DNA of 64,000 nt from Luteococcus sp038433155 (GCF_038433155.1 NZ_JBCDMW010000010.1:18684-82683); one strand, 5' to 3'; shown: positions 7,579 through 15,719, numbered from the stretch's first letter. Numbers and translations: made by a program. Notes: generated by a model not told the origin, from the letters alone.

Positions 7579-8241
7579 TCAGTCGGGGTCCTTCAGCGAG
7601 GTCAGGATGTCGTCGACGATGCCGTATTCGACGGCCTCCTCGGCGGTCAGGAACTTGTCGCGCTCGATGTCCCGGCTGATCTTCTCGATGCTCTGCCCGG
7701 TGTCGGCGGCCAGCATGTTCTCCATCAGGCTGCGGATGCGCAGGATCTCGTTGGCCTGGATCTCCAGGTCCGAGCTCTGCCCGTAGGTGCCCTCGGTGGC
7801 GGGCTGATGGATCAGGATCCGGGAGTTGGGCAGTGCCATCCGACGGCCCTTGGTGCCGGCAGCCAGCAGCACGGCCGCGGCCGAGGCGGCCTGGCCGAGG
7901 CAGACGGTCTGCACGTCGGGCTTGATGTAGCGCATGGTGTCGTAGATGGCGGTCAGGGCCGTGAACGAGCCGCCGGGGCTGTTCAGGTAGATGCTGATCG
8001 GCCGCTCGGAGTCCATCTGCTGCAGGCACAGCAGCTGCGCCATCACCGCATTGGCGATGTCGTCGCTGATCGGGGTGCCGAGGAAGATGATCCGCTCCTC
8101 GAAGAGTTTGGTGTACGGATCCACCCGGCGCATGCCGTAGGAGGTGCGCTCCTCCCACTGCGGGATGTAGTACTCCATCGACGGGCCGGCCGGGGCCAGC
8201 CCACCCGGCATGGCCGGCATGTTCATCTGGGGCATGGTCAT
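7579..8241 (-). CDS. clpP2: ATP-dependent Clp protease proteolytic subunit ClpP2
   Basis: The 220-residue serine peptidase subunit has its triad at Ser120 (in GQAASAAA), His145 (in RILIHQPA) and Asp195 (in DIERDKF). The spacing fits ClpP family members with a one-residue insertion after the His. The N-terminal extension (MTMPQMNMPAMPGG) is methionine-rich. The start at 8241 is chosen because it lies 8 bp after the clpP1 stop with GAGGACC upstream; the open frame extends further but overlaps clpP1. In actinobacteria ClpP1 and ClpP2 form a mixed tetradecamer, consistent with the adjacent pair here. Confidence 0.95.
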   Translation of the reverse strand: MTMPQMNMPAMPGGLAPAGPSMEYYIPQWEERTSYGMRRVDPYTKLFEERIIFLGTPISDDIANAVMAQLLCLQQMDSERPISIYLNSPGGSFTALTAIYDTMRYIKPDVQTVCLGQAASAAAVLLAAGTKGRRMALPNSRILIHQPATEGTYGQSSDLEIQANEILRIRSLMENMLAADTGQSIEKISRDIERDKFLTAEEAVEYGIVDDILTSLKDPD

Positions 8242-8249
8242 GGCGGTCC

Positions 8250-8879
8250 TCACTGGTTCGGGGCGTCGGCGGTGATCTGCGACGCGCGCTCGTAGACGTG
8301 ATCGATGAAGCCGTAGTCCAGCGCCTGCTGCGCGGTGAACCAACGGTCGCGGTCCGAGTCCGCCTCGATCTGCTCCAGCGGCTGACCGGTGTGCTCACTG
8401 ATCAACTCGGCCATCTGCTTCTTGATGTGCAGCGACTGCTCGGCCTGGATCCGGATGTCGGAGGCCGTGCCGCCGATGCCGCCCGACGGCTGGTGCATCA
8501 TGATCCGGCTGTGCGGCAGGGCGTAGCGCTTGCCCTTGGTGCCGGCGCTCAGCAGGAACTGGCCCATGGAGGCGGCCAGGCCCATGGCCACGGTGGCCAC
8601 GTCATTGCTGATCCACTGCATGGTGTCGAAGATCGCCATGCCTGCGGTCACCGAGCCGCCGGGGGAATTGATGTAGAGGTAGATGTCCTTGTCCGGGTCC
8701 TCCGCGTTCAGCAGCAGCAGCTGCGCGCAGATGGCATTGGCGTTCTCGTCCTTCACCTCGTCGCCAAGGAAGACGATCCGGTTGGCCAGGAGGGCCTGGT
8801 AGACATTGTCGGTCATCCCGAAGCCACCGCCGACGCCGGCTGCGGCGCGCGGGGTGGGGTCAGTTGCAATTTCGTTCAC
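8250..8879 (-). CDS. clpP1: ATP-dependent Clp protease proteolytic subunit ClpP1
   Basis: The 209-residue peptidase subunit has catalytic Ser104 (GLAASMGQ), His129 (RIMMHQPSGG) and Asp178 (SDRDRW), which matches the spacing of the E. coli triad. It partners with ClpP2 just downstream and with ClpX. The start is a GTG at 8879, 6 nt after TAGGTT, so translation is probably leaderless. An alternative internal ATG exists at residue 22 (MTDNVYQALL); the first 21 residues may be a processed propeptide. A GTTCGC-N5-GCG element lies upstream at 8929. Confidence 0.95.
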   Translation of the reverse strand: MNEIATDPTPRAAAGVGGGFGMTDNVYQALLANRIVFLGDEVKDENANAICAQLLLLNAEDPDKDIYLYINSPGGSVTAGMAIFDTMQWISNDVATVAMGLAASMGQFLLSAGTKGKRYALPHSRIMMHQPSGGIGGTASDIRIQAEQSLHIKKQMAELISEHTGQPLEQIEADSDRDRWFTAQQALDYGFIDHVYERASQITADAPNQ

Positions 8880-8885
8880 CCCTGC

Positions 8886-8891
8886 AACCTA
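8886..8891 (-). promoter_or_regulatory. Putative leaderless -10 box of clpP1P2
   Basis: TAGGTT on the minus strand ends 6 nt before the GTG start at 8879. Confidence 0.5.
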
Positions 8892-8928
8892 CCCTCAGAT
8901 GGCGCCAAAACAACGATGGCCACAGGGT

Positions 8929-8942
8929 GTTCGCTGTTGGCG
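8929..8942 (-). promoter_or_regulatory. Candidate ClgR operator upstream of clpP1
   Basis: GTTCGC-TGTTG-GCG matches the GTTCGC-N5-GCG motif that I recall for ClgR, the actinobacterial activator of clp genes. Its inner edge is 37 nt upstream of the -10 box (8886-8891), a fitting place for an activator. The sequence match is direct; the regulator is inferred and no clgR gene is in the window. Confidence 0.45.
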
Positions 8943-8943
8943 T

Positions 8944-10248
8944 TTACACACCTTCTGGTGTAGCCGGCGCGGGCAGTGGCTCCCCGTCGCTGATCCGCGA
9001 CGAGATCAGGGTGTTGGCCCACCGGGCGTCATTGTCGATGTCCACCAAGAGCGCCTTCACCAGCAGGGAGAGCGGCAGCGCGATCAGGGCCCCCAGGCCG
9101 CCGAAGACATAGCCCCACAGCAGCAGCGAGAGGAAGGACAGCGTGGGGGTCAGGCCCACCGCGTCACCGGCCACCCGAGGCTGGATGATGGACTGGATGA
9201 CGAAGTTCACCACGCTGTAGGCCACCACGACGATCACGGCCGGCTTCCAGCCGCCTTCCACCAGCGCCAGGAGGGCCGGCGGGATCACGCCGATGAAGAA
9301 GCCGATGTTGGGGATGTAGTTGGTCAGGAAGCTGAACAGCGCCCAGACCAGCGCCAGCGGCACCCCGACGCCGATCAGGATGACATAGTCCACCACCGCC
9401 ACCACCAGGCCGAAGACGGTGCTGACCAGCCAGTACTTGCGGATGCCCTGGGCGAACAGTTCCAGGCCGTGCACCAGGCCGGGGTGGGTTCGGGCGGCGG
9501 CGGCCATCCGGTCCTCGATCTGGATGGCGTCCATCACCATGAAGATCAGCGTGGTCAGGATCACCACCATCAGGGTCGCCACCCCGCTGGCATTGCTCAG
9601 CACCCCGGTGACGACGCTGATCACGCTGTTGGGGTCGATTCCCTTCAGGGCCTTCACCAGCACCGTCTCGTCGAAGCCCAGCCGGGCCAGCAGGCCCAGC
9701 GTCTGCTCGTAGAGCGCGGTGAACTGGTCGGTGTACTTGGGCAGCTCCCCCACCATGGCGGCGACGCCATAGCTCAGCCCGAACAGGATCAGGCCCAGCG
9801 CCAACAGCACCGCCAGCCCGGCCAGGATCGAGCCCAGCCAGCGGGGCGCCCCGATCCGCACCAGCACCCGCTGCAACGGATAGGCGGTGATCATCAGGTT
9901 CAGGGCGAAGAAGACGGGCGCCACCAGGCTGGCCAGGTCCTGCAGTTCCCGCAGCGCCACCAGCGCCGCCGCCAGGCCCAGCATCACCAGCACGATGCGC
10001 GGCATCGAGCGTTGCCGCTGGGCGGACCACTGGCCCGCCCCGGGCTCCGTGCGGGCCGGGGTCAGCGGAGAGTGGGGCTCCTGCTCGTGCACCACGACGC
10101 GATGCCGGGCCGCGGAGCGGTCCGTGACGCGACGGGCGGCCTCTTCCGGCGTCTCCGGGCCCAGCGGACGATCGGCCGAGACCTGCCGCAGAACGCTGGG
10201 ATGGGGCCGTGATGCCTGGCGGACCCGGCGTTGCAGCTTCTCGAACAC
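8944..10248 (-). CDS. AI-2E transporter family membrane protein
   Basis: The 434-residue protein has a roughly 80-residue cytoplasmic N-terminus followed by 7-8 hydrophobic segments. Typical family stretches are VVAVVDYVILIGVGVPLALV, FLTNYIPNIGFFIGVIPP, the IIQPRVAGDAVGL loop and a terminal LPLSLLVKALLVD. Members range from quorum-signal export to Na+/H+ antiport, so transport of an unknown solute is the safe statement. The GTG at 10248 has AGGAG upstream. It lies between tig and clpP1 on the same strand, but a terminator after tig suggests separate transcription. Confidence 0.85.
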   Translation of the reverse strand: MFEKLQRRVRQASRPHPSVLRQVSADRPLGPETPEEAARRVTDRSAARHRVVVHEQEPHSPLTPARTEPGAGQWSAQRQRSMPRIVLVMLGLAAALVALRELQDLASLVAPVFFALNLMITAYPLQRVLVRIGAPRWLGSILAGLAVLLALGLILFGLSYGVAAMVGELPKYTDQFTALYEQTLGLLARLGFDETVLVKALKGIDPNSVISVVTGVLSNASGVATLMVVILTTLIFMVMDAIQIEDRMAAAARTHPGLVHGLELFAQGIRKYWLVSTVFGLVVAVVDYVILIGVGVPLALVWALFSFLTNYIPNIGFFIGVIPPALLALVEGGWKPAVIVVVAYSVVNFVIQSIIQPRVAGDAVGLTPTLSFLSLLLWGYVFGGLGALIALPLSLLVKALLVDIDNDARWANTLISSRISDGEPLPAPATPEGV

Positions 10249-10283
10249 GAGGGACTCCTGGGAGGTGCGGGCGGCGACAACGA

Positions 10284-10315
10284 ACTGGGCGCCGCGCGGT
10301 TGCGCGGCGCCCAGT
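10284..10315 (-). terminator. Terminator after tig
   Basis: A 14-bp perfect stem (ACTGGGCGCCGCGC and complement) with a GGTT/AACC loop lies 18 nt after the tig stop codon. Confidence 0.75.
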
Positions 10316-10332
10316 CTATGTCTTGCTGCCGG

Positions 10333-12048
10333 TCAGGCCTCGGGGGCCTCGTCGGTCTTGTCCTCCGCCTTGTCGGCAGTGGGGGCGGCCTTCTTGGCGG
10401 CGGTCTTCTTGGCCGGAGCCTTCTTGGCGGCCGTCTTCTTGGCGGGGGCCTTCTTGGCGGGCTCGGCGTCGGCCTCGTCGGCCTTGTCCTCCGCCGGGGC
10501 GGCCTTCTTGGCGGCGGTCTTCTTGGCCGGGGCCTTCTTGGCGGCCGTCTTCTTGGCAGCGGGCTTGGCCTCGGCGTCGGCCTCGTCGGCCTTCTCCTCG
10601 GCCGGGGCCTCGTCGGCCGGCTTGGCGGCGGCCTTCTTGGCCGGAGCCTTCTTGGCGGGGGCCTTCTTGGCCGGCTTGGCCTCGGCCTCGTCGTCCTCGT
10701 CGGACTCAATCAGGGCGCCGTCGGGGCCCATCTTGGTCAGGTCGACCGTCGCGCCGGCGGTGTCGGCGATGCTGGCCTCGTTGACCATCTTGGCCAGCGC
10801 CTTGGAGCGACGAATCTCCTGCATCCACTCGGGCAGGTGGTTGTGCTCCTGCATGTGCTGGATTTCCTGCTCGGGCGAGGTGTTGTTCTGCTGCGCCTTG
10901 GTGAAGATCATCTGGGTGAGCTCCTCCTGGCCCACCTCGAACTCCTCGTCGTCGGCCAGCTTGTCCAGCACGATCTGCGCCTTGAGGGCGTCCATGGAAC
11001 GCTTCTCGATCTCGGCCCAGAACTCGTCCTCGGTCTCCGCAGTCTCGTCCTCGGCGTCGGCCAGGTACTGCTCGACGCTCAGGCCGGCGGCGGCCAGCTG
11101 CTGGTTGACCTGGTCCTTGCGGGCCTGGATCTCGGCGTCGACGAGGTTCTTCGGCAGCTCGAAATCGGTCTTGGCAATCACGGCCTCCAGCACCTTGTCC
11201 CGGGCATCGGCGGCCTGCTCCAGGCGGGCCATGTTCTCCAGGGTGCTGCGCATGTCGGCGCGCATCTCGTCGGCCGTGTCGAACTGGCTGATCATCTGGG
11301 CGAACTCGTCATCCACCTCGGGCAGCTCCTGCTCCTGCACCTTGGTGACGGTCACCTTGATGTCGGCCTGTTCGTCCTTGTGGCCGCCGCCCAGCAGCTG
11401 GGAGGTGAAGGTCTTGCTCTCGCCGGCCTTCAGGCCGATGATCGCCTCGTCCATGCCCTCCAGCATGCCGCCGGAGCCCACCTTGTACTGGATGCCCTCG
11501 GCGGTGGCGTCCTCCAGGACCTCACCATTCTGCGAACCCTCCAGGTCGACGGTGACCAGGTCACCGGTCTGGGCGGCGCGCTCCACGTCGGTGTTGGTGG
11601 CGAAGCGCTCACGCAGCATGTCGAGGCGCTGGTTGAAGTCGTCGTCATTGACCTCGATCGGGTCCACCTCGACGGAGATGTCGTCGAAGGCCGGCAGGTC
11701 GAAGGCGGGACGCACGTCAACCTCGGCGGTGAACTGGACGTTCTTGCCGTCCTCCAGGTTGGTGACGTCGATCTCCGGCTGGCCCAGCGGGACCAGCTCG
11801 TGCTCCACCACGGCCTGGCCGTAGGCATTGGGCAGGGCGTCGTTGATGGCCTCCTGCAGCACCATGCCGCGCCCGAAGCGCTGGTCGATGATGGCCGCGG
11901 GAACCTTGCCCTTGCGGAAGCCGGGGATGGTCACCTGCTGGGCGATCTCCGCATAGGCCTTGTCCAGGCTCGGCTTCAGTTCCTCGAAGGGCATGTCAAT
12001 GGTGAGCTTCACCCGGGACGGGCTGAGCTGCTCAACAGTGCTGGGCAC
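10333..12048 (-). CDS. tig: Trigger factor with long Lys/Ala-rich C-terminal tail
   Basis: This ribosome-associated chaperone and peptidyl-prolyl isomerase is 571 residues long, against about 430-470 in most bacteria. The N-terminal ribosome-binding signature is IPGFRKGKVP. The FKBP-like domain (TGDLVTVDLEGS) lies at about 165-245, and the helical arms run to about 440. From about residue 457 to the end the sequence is low-complexity KKAPAKK/KKTAAKK blocks broken by acidic patches (DKADEADAE). This resembles the tails of actinobacterial HU proteins and histone H1. The start GTG at 12048 has AGGAGAACC upstream. The gene ends in a strong terminator. Confidence 0.95.
   Translation of the reverse strand: MPSTVEQLSPSRVKLTIDMPFEELKPSLDKAYAEIAQQVTIPGFRKGKVPAAIIDQRFGRGMVLQEAINDALPNAYGQAVVEHELVPLGQPEIDVTNLEDGKNVQFTAEVDVRPAFDLPAFDDISVEVDPIEVNDDDFNQRLDMLRERFATNTDVERAAQTGDLVTVDLEGSQNGEVLEDATAEGIQYKVGSGGMLEGMDEAIIGLKAGESKTFTSQLLGGGHKDEQADIKVTVTKVQEQELPEVDDEFAQMISQFDTADEMRADMRSTLENMARLEQAADARDKVLEAVIAKTDFELPKNLVDAEIQARKDQVNQQLAAAGLSVEQYLADAEDETAETEDEFWAEIEKRSMDALKAQIVLDKLADDEEFEVGQEELTQMIFTKAQQNNTSPEQEIQHMQEHNHLPEWMQEIRRSKALAKMVNEASIADTAGATVDLTKMGPDGALIESDEDDEAEAKPAKKAPAKKAPAKKAAAKPADEAPAEEKADEADAEAKPAAKKTAAKKAPAKKTAAKKAAPAEDKADEADAEPAKKAPAKKTAAKKAPAKKTAAKKAAPTADKAEDKTDEAPEA
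10345..10690. repeat. Low-complexity repeat encoding the trigger factor tail
   Basis: Imperfect 12-15 bp units (variants of TTCTTGGCGGC) repeat through the 3' part of tig and encode KKAPAKKTAAKK blocks. The acidic DKADEADAE block also occurs more than once, suggesting internal duplication of about 90-100 bp. Confidence 0.7.
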
Positions 12049-12167
12049 AGGTTCTCCTGATCGTCAGATTTTGCGCAAATGGCAGACCGCCCAATCGTAG
12101 CGAGCATGGTGGCGCTGGCAAACCGACGCGCAATTGCCGGGCCGACGGAAAGGACCGGGGAATGCAA

Positions 12168-12194
12168 ACAGGGCCCGGTGTGACCGGGCCCTGT
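12168..12194 (-). terminator. Terminator of the tRNA-Gly gene
   Basis: A 12-bp perfect stem (ACAGGGCCCGGT and complement) with a 3-nt loop lies just downstream of the tRNA. It is followed on the minus strand by TTTGC. Confidence 0.7.
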
Positions 12195-12199
12195 GACCG

Positions 12200-12270
12200 A
12201 GCGGATGACGGGAATCGAACCCGCGTAGCTAGTTTGGAAGACTAGGGCTCTACCATTGAGCTACATCCGC
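12200..12270 (-). tRNA. tRNA-Gly (anticodon TCC)
   Basis: A 71-nt cloverleaf reads GCGGATGTAGCTCAATGGTA at its 5' end. Acceptor arms GCGGATG and CATCCGC pair perfectly. The anticodon loop is CTTCCAA with stem CTAGT/ACTAG, the T-loop is TTCGATT, and the discriminator is T, as for glycine tRNAs. CCA is not encoded. Confidence 0.95.
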
Positions 12271-12330
12271 AGCGCACCTGAGGGGCTCGTGAAGTCTAGC
12301 CGATCCGCGCGGGCAGCGGCCAATCAGCGG

Positions 12331-13281
12331 CTACCGGCCGCGGTAGCCGACCAGTTCCGGGGCCGCCACCACCGCGTCGCACTCCCCCACGACGGACTCT
12401 TTCACCCCGCGCTGGTGCCAGTACTTCTGCGCCGCCGCATCCCAGTACAACTCCCCCGCGTCGTAGTAGCTGCGTTGCGCCACCATGCGGCGCGCAGCGG
12501 GATCCTTGGCGGCGCTGGCCATCCCCGCGGACAGGCATTCGGCCTGCAGCTCCCGTCGTCGGCTCCACGGTGCGGGTTGGTCCTCGACGCCCATGGTGAG
12601 GACGTCCTGGCCGGCCCGGACATGCACCTGTTCCTGCAGGACGCCGGCCACCATCCGGCCCAACTGGGCGGTGATGTCCCCGGGTTTCCTGCCCCACAGG
12701 TCAAATCCGTCGTGGAGATGGAAGACGCCGGTGGTGGGGTTCCAGGTGACCCCCTCCTTGCCGGTGCAGTCGGCGCTGGTGAAGTTCTCCTTCAGGCCGC
12801 AGTGGTGCAGCCTGACCCGGGTGGGCTCGATGGCCCCGTGGGCGGCCAGCCATGGCCGCCAGGCGTCCAGCAGGCAGTTGGCATAGGCCTCGCTGCGACG
12901 TTCGATGGCGGCATAGCTGGTGAGGCCAATCACCGGCGGCCGGCACGAATGGGCCGGGAAGCGGGCCTGCCTCAGGTCCCGGGCCAGCTGTTGGCTCTCC
13001 AGATCAATGCCGGAGTAGTCCACCTCCGGGCTTCCCCGGCCGTCATCGGGGCCGAAGCGCAGGGTCTTGAAGGCGGGGCGGTAGGGAGCGACCGGGCCGG
13101 TGGGCTTCGTGGTGGGGGCCTGGGCCGGCGGGCTCGCGGCCCCGCTGGGTCCGGCCGTCGACGGGCCGGGCTCCGTCGGGTCCGGCAGCAGGGCGTCGGG
13201 CACGATGACGCAGCCCGCCTGCAGGCCGGTGGCCAGCAGGATCGCGGCCAGCGCCGCGGCGGTCCTCCTCGCACGAGCCAT
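12331..13281 (-). CDS. Predicted lipoprotein, metallopeptidase paralogue lacking HEXXH
   Basis: The 316-residue product begins with a lipoprotein signal (TGLQAGC, lipidated Cys24) and a Pro/Ala linker. It then has the same domain as the adjacent 13283-14296 gene: shared YANCLLDAWRPWL, RVxLHHCG, late RRxELQxEC and a final LVxYRG. Where the neighbour has HELGH, this protein has VAGVL (about 211-215), so the zinc-binding helix is lost while the surrounding fold and cysteines remain. It is probably a catalytically inactive, surface-anchored pseudopeptidase. The start ATG at 13281 has GGGGAGG upstream and lies 1 bp after the neighbour's stop. Confidence 0.8.
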   Translation of the reverse strand: MARARRTAAALAAILLATGLQAGCVIVPDALLPDPTEPGPSTAGPSGAASPPAQAPTTKPTGPVAPYRPAFKTLRFGPDDGRGSPEVDYSGIDLESQQLARDLRQARFPAHSCRPPVIGLTSYAAIERRSEAYANCLLDAWRPWLAAHGAIEPTRVRLHHCGLKENFTSADCTGKEGVTWNPTTGVFHLHDGFDLWGRKPGDITAQLGRMVAGVLQEQVHVRAGQDVLTMGVEDQPAPWSRRRELQAECLSAGMASAAKDPAARRMVAQRSYYDAGELYWDAAAQKYWHQRGVKESVVGECDAVVAAPELVGYRGR

Positions 13282-13282
13282 C

Positions 13283-14296
13283 TCAGCCCTCCCCGCGGTA
13301 GGCCACCAGGTCATCGGTGGCCAGGTTGGCATTGCACTCCCCAACCCGGCCCTTGGCGGCCTGCTGGGTCCAGAAGCGATGGGATTTCAGGTCCCAGTGC
13401 TCGGCGTCGGACCCGAACACGCTGTCCAGTGCGGCCTGCTGCACCCCGCTGCGCTGGCTGGACCTGGCCACCATCGCCACCGACATGCACTCCACCTGGA
13501 GCTCGGCCCGTCGGGAGAGCCGCAGGTTGTCCGCCTCCGCGATCCCCAGGATGAGCGCCCGCTCCCCGCCGCCCGCGGGCCGGACATGGAATTGCAGGAT
13601 GTGGCCCAGTTCATGGGCCACCACGAACTCGATGGCCAGGTCCCCGTAGCGGCCCGGGGTTGCGCGGGGAGCCAGGTAGATCACGTTGTCCGGATTGGCC
13701 CGGCCGAAGAAGTCGTCCGATTCCCGGCAGGACTTCTCCCCCGAACGCTCCGGCCGGCCGCAGTGGTGCAGGCTCACCCTGGCCGGGTTCTGCGCCCCGT
13801 GCTGCTTCAACCACGGGCGCCAGGCGTCCAGCAGGCAGTTGGCGTAGGTCTCGGCATTCTGCTCCAGGGCGGTGATGCCGTTGGAAGCCGCCAGTTTGCA
13901 GGCGTGGGCCGGGAAGGCGGCCGCATTGATCTGGTTGGCCAGCGTGAGCGAGGCCTGGTCCACCCCCGAGTAGTCCAGCACGGACTTCTTGTTCTGCTCA
14001 TTCCACGCGGCCACCGGCAGGGCGGAGAAGCCCGGCCGCCACATTCCCGACGGCTGCTTCGGCGGAGCCGGGGAAGGAGCCGGGGAAGGGGTGGCCGAAC
14101 CCTTGGCGGGCGTGCTGGGGGAAGGGGTCTGGGGCTGCTTGGTGCCGGCGCTGGGAGCCGGCGCCGTCCTCCCCGTCCAGACCGACGAGGGCACCAGCAC
14201 CACCAGCAGGAAGACCAGCACCAGCAGCAGCCACAACACGGCCTTGACCAGCGCCGTCACGGCCCGGGAGAGACCTCGCAGCGCGGCGGTCAGCAT
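13283..14296 (-). CDS. Predicted membrane-anchored neutral zinc metallopeptidase
   Basis: The 337-residue product has an N-terminal membrane anchor (about 17-37, KAVLWLLLVLVFLLVVLV), a Pro/Ser/Thr linker to about 85 and an extracytoplasmic domain with the zinc motif HELGH at 228-232. A later RRAELQVEC supplies the likely third ligand. It resembles the actinobacterial neutral zinc metallopeptidase group (YpfJ-like); the substrate is unknown. The start at 14296 is preferred over 14383 because the hydrophobic anchor follows directly and GGGAGACC precedes it. It is the first gene of a two-gene operon with its inactive paralogue. Confidence 0.82.
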   Translation of the reverse strand: MLTAALRGLSRAVTALVKAVLWLLLVLVFLLVVLVPSSVWTGRTAPAPSAGTKQPQTPSPSTPAKGSATPSPAPSPAPPKQPSGMWRPGFSALPVAAWNEQNKKSVLDYSGVDQASLTLANQINAAAFPAHACKLAASNGITALEQNAETYANCLLDAWRPWLKQHGAQNPARVSLHHCGRPERSGEKSCRESDDFFGRANPDNVIYLAPRATPGRYGDLAIEFVVAHELGHILQFHVRPAGGGERALILGIAEADNLRLSRRAELQVECMSVAMVARSSQRSGVQQAALDSVFGSDAEHWDLKSHRFWTQQAAKGRVGECNANLATDDLVAYRGEG

Positions 14297-14632
14297 CTGG
14301 TCTCCCGGGTCACGTCGCCATTCTCCCGCGTGGCGGGGGCAGCCGGCATTGGCGTCCGGCGCCCACCAGCGAGTCCGCAGCAATCACCCCTGCCAGGCAC
14401 AGTGAAGTGTGCCCACACCCCTGTCGCGCGGGGATCAGCCATGCCACTGCCAAGGACGCCGACCGGGGTGAATGGCGGGGTCGCCGTGCACGAATCGCCG
14501 GACGGGCCGCTGGCGGCGTGGCCCGCCCGCCCCCCATGCCGACGAGCCGTCCAGCGACGCCAATTCGCTGGTCGCATGGATGGCCGGCCAGTAGCGTGGA
14601 GGCGAGCCCCACTGCCGTCGAAGGAAGCGCCC
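14297..14632. other. Intergenic region between divergent genes
   Basis: This 336-bp gap separates the leftward metallopeptidase from the rightward phosphoesterase. A TAGCGT -10-like box lies at 14592-14597, followed by a leader with AAGGAAG before the ATG at 14633. I see no gene or strong repeat in the rest. Confidence 0.5.
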
Positions 14633-15250
14633 ATGGCCGACATCAGGATCACCTCGGACACCCATCTGGGGCATCGGCTGGTGGCCGGCCTGCGGGGTTT
14701 TGACGACGTCGCTGCCCACGATGACCGGATCATCGGCAATCTGGCCGAGGGCGCCACCGAGGACACGGTGTGGTGGTTCCTGGGCGACATCGTGTTCGGG
14801 GACCGGCCCGCGGGCCTGCGCAGGCTACGGGAACAGGTGCCGGGCCGCAAGCGGCTGGTGCTGGGCAACCATGACCCGATCCATCCGTACTACGCCCGGC
14901 AGGCCGACTGGGAGCCCTGGCGGGAGACCTTCGAGCAGATCCACCTGCACGCCAAGATTCGGCACGACGGCTTCCGGCTGCTGCTCACCCACTTCTCCTA
15001 CGAGGGATTCCACCCCAACGACGACCGTTTTGCGCAGTGGCGGCTGCGGGACAACGGGGCCGTCGCGGTGCACGGCCACACCCATGGCCAGGAGCGCACC
15101 ACCCGCTCCACCCAAGGGTCCCTGCAGGTACACGTCGGGCTGGACGCCTGGCACCTGCGGCCGGTGACCCCCGACGAGATCCTGGCCGACCTGGCGCGAC
15201 ACGAGGACCTGAGCAGTCTCAGGAGCCGGCAGACGAACCTTCGGCTGTGA
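14633..15250 (+). CDS. Calcineurin-like metallophosphoesterase
   Basis: The 205-residue protein contains the complete metallophosphoesterase signature in order: SDTHLGH (8-14), GDIVFG (about 51-56), LGNHD (about 76-80) and HGHTHG (about 147-152). These provide the two-metal site. Its size and the early SDTHLGH are those of phage-like or YfcE-like cytoplasmic phosphoesterases; the substrate is unknown. The start ATG at 14633 is chosen because AAGGAAG lies 6-10 nt upstream and the conserved motif begins at once. The open frame extends far upstream only because it is antisense to the metallopeptidase gene. Confidence 0.87.
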   Translation: MADIRITSDTHLGHRLVAGLRGFDDVAAHDDRIIGNLAEGATEDTVWWFLGDIVFGDRPAGLRRLREQVPGRKRLVLGNHDPIHPYYARQADWEPWRETFEQIHLHAKIRHDGFRLLLTHFSYEGFHPNDDRFAQWRLRDNGAVAVHGHTHGQERTTRSTQGSLQVHVGLDAWHLRPVTPDEILADLARHEDLSSLRSRQTNLRL

Positions 15251-15327
15251 GCCCCGTTTCCCGCGAAGCAATCTGCAACAGATTCATCCGCGCAGGTCGA
15301 CCGGCCGCTGCACTCCGGCCGACGAGC

Positions 15328-15333
15328 TATGGT
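15328..15333 (+). promoter_or_regulatory. Putative leaderless -10 box of the DksA-type gene
   Basis: TATGGT ends 6 nt before the ATG at 15340. Confidence 0.45.
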
Positions 15334-15339
15334 CGGTGG

Positions 15340-15684
15340 ATGTCCGAGCAGCCATTCACCGAGTCCACCGCCCGTGCGGAGCTGAGCGCAAAGGCCACCG
15401 AACTGCGAGCCCAGATCGCCGAGCTCACCCGACCGGTCGAGGGCGGCGCCACCATCGGCTTCGGCAAGCGGATCGGCGAGGGCACCACCCAGGCCATCCA
15501 GCAGATGGCGGACGCCTCCACCGCACACACCCTGGCCGAGGTGCTGGACCAGGTGGAGCGCGCCCAGGCGAAGTTGGACCAGGGCACCTACGGCCGGTGT
15601 GATGACTGCCAGGGCCCGATCGGCGAAGCCCGGCTGGAATTCCGCCCATGGTCCACCCGGTGCGTGGAGCACGCCGACGGGTAG
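15340..15684 (+). CDS. DksA/TraR-type zinc finger protein
   Basis: The 114-residue protein has an N-terminal helical coiled-coil (AELSAKATELRAQIAELTRP) and a C-terminal zinc finger, GRCDDCQGPIGEARLEFRPW followed by CVEH. The last ligand pair is Cys-x-x-His in place of Cys-x-x-Cys. Proteins of this type insert a coiled-coil into the RNA polymerase secondary channel, though many short actinobacterial members are uncharacterised. The start at 15340 follows TATGGT by 6 nt. It lies between an uncharacterised phosphoesterase and a glycosyltransferase, all on the plus strand with separate promoters. Confidence 0.82.
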   Translation: MSEQPFTESTARAELSAKATELRAQIAELTRPVEGGATIGFGKRIGEGTTQAIQQMADASTAHTLAEVLDQVERAQAKLDQGTYGRCDDCQGPIGEARLEFRPWSTRCVEHADG

Positions 15685-15707
15685 CCGTCGCGGCCAACCG
15701 ACGCGGA

Positions 15708-15713
15708 TAGCCT
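15708..15713 (+). promoter_or_regulatory. Putative leaderless -10 box of the glycosyltransferase
   Basis: TAGCCT ends 6 nt before the ATG at 15720. Confidence 0.5.
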
Positions 15714-15719
15714 GAGGGC

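Noticed and set aside
10345..10690. Regularly spaced short repeats considered as a CRISPR array
   Set aside because: The units are protein-coding, imperfect and directly abutting, without unique spacers, and they lie inside tig.
9887..12060. Two long plus-strand frames (609 and 645 codons) with Leu/Gly-rich and Ala/Ser-rich repeats
   Set aside because: They are antisense to tig and the AI-2E gene. Their repeats are only the complement of the KKAPAKK-encoding DNA, and they lack starts with ribosome binding sites.
12331..13344. Longer start for the inactive metallopeptidase paralogue (to 13344)
   Set aside because: The extra residues overlap the preceding gene and place the lipoprotein signal internally. 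ATG 13281 has a good ribosome binding site and gives a proper signal peptide.
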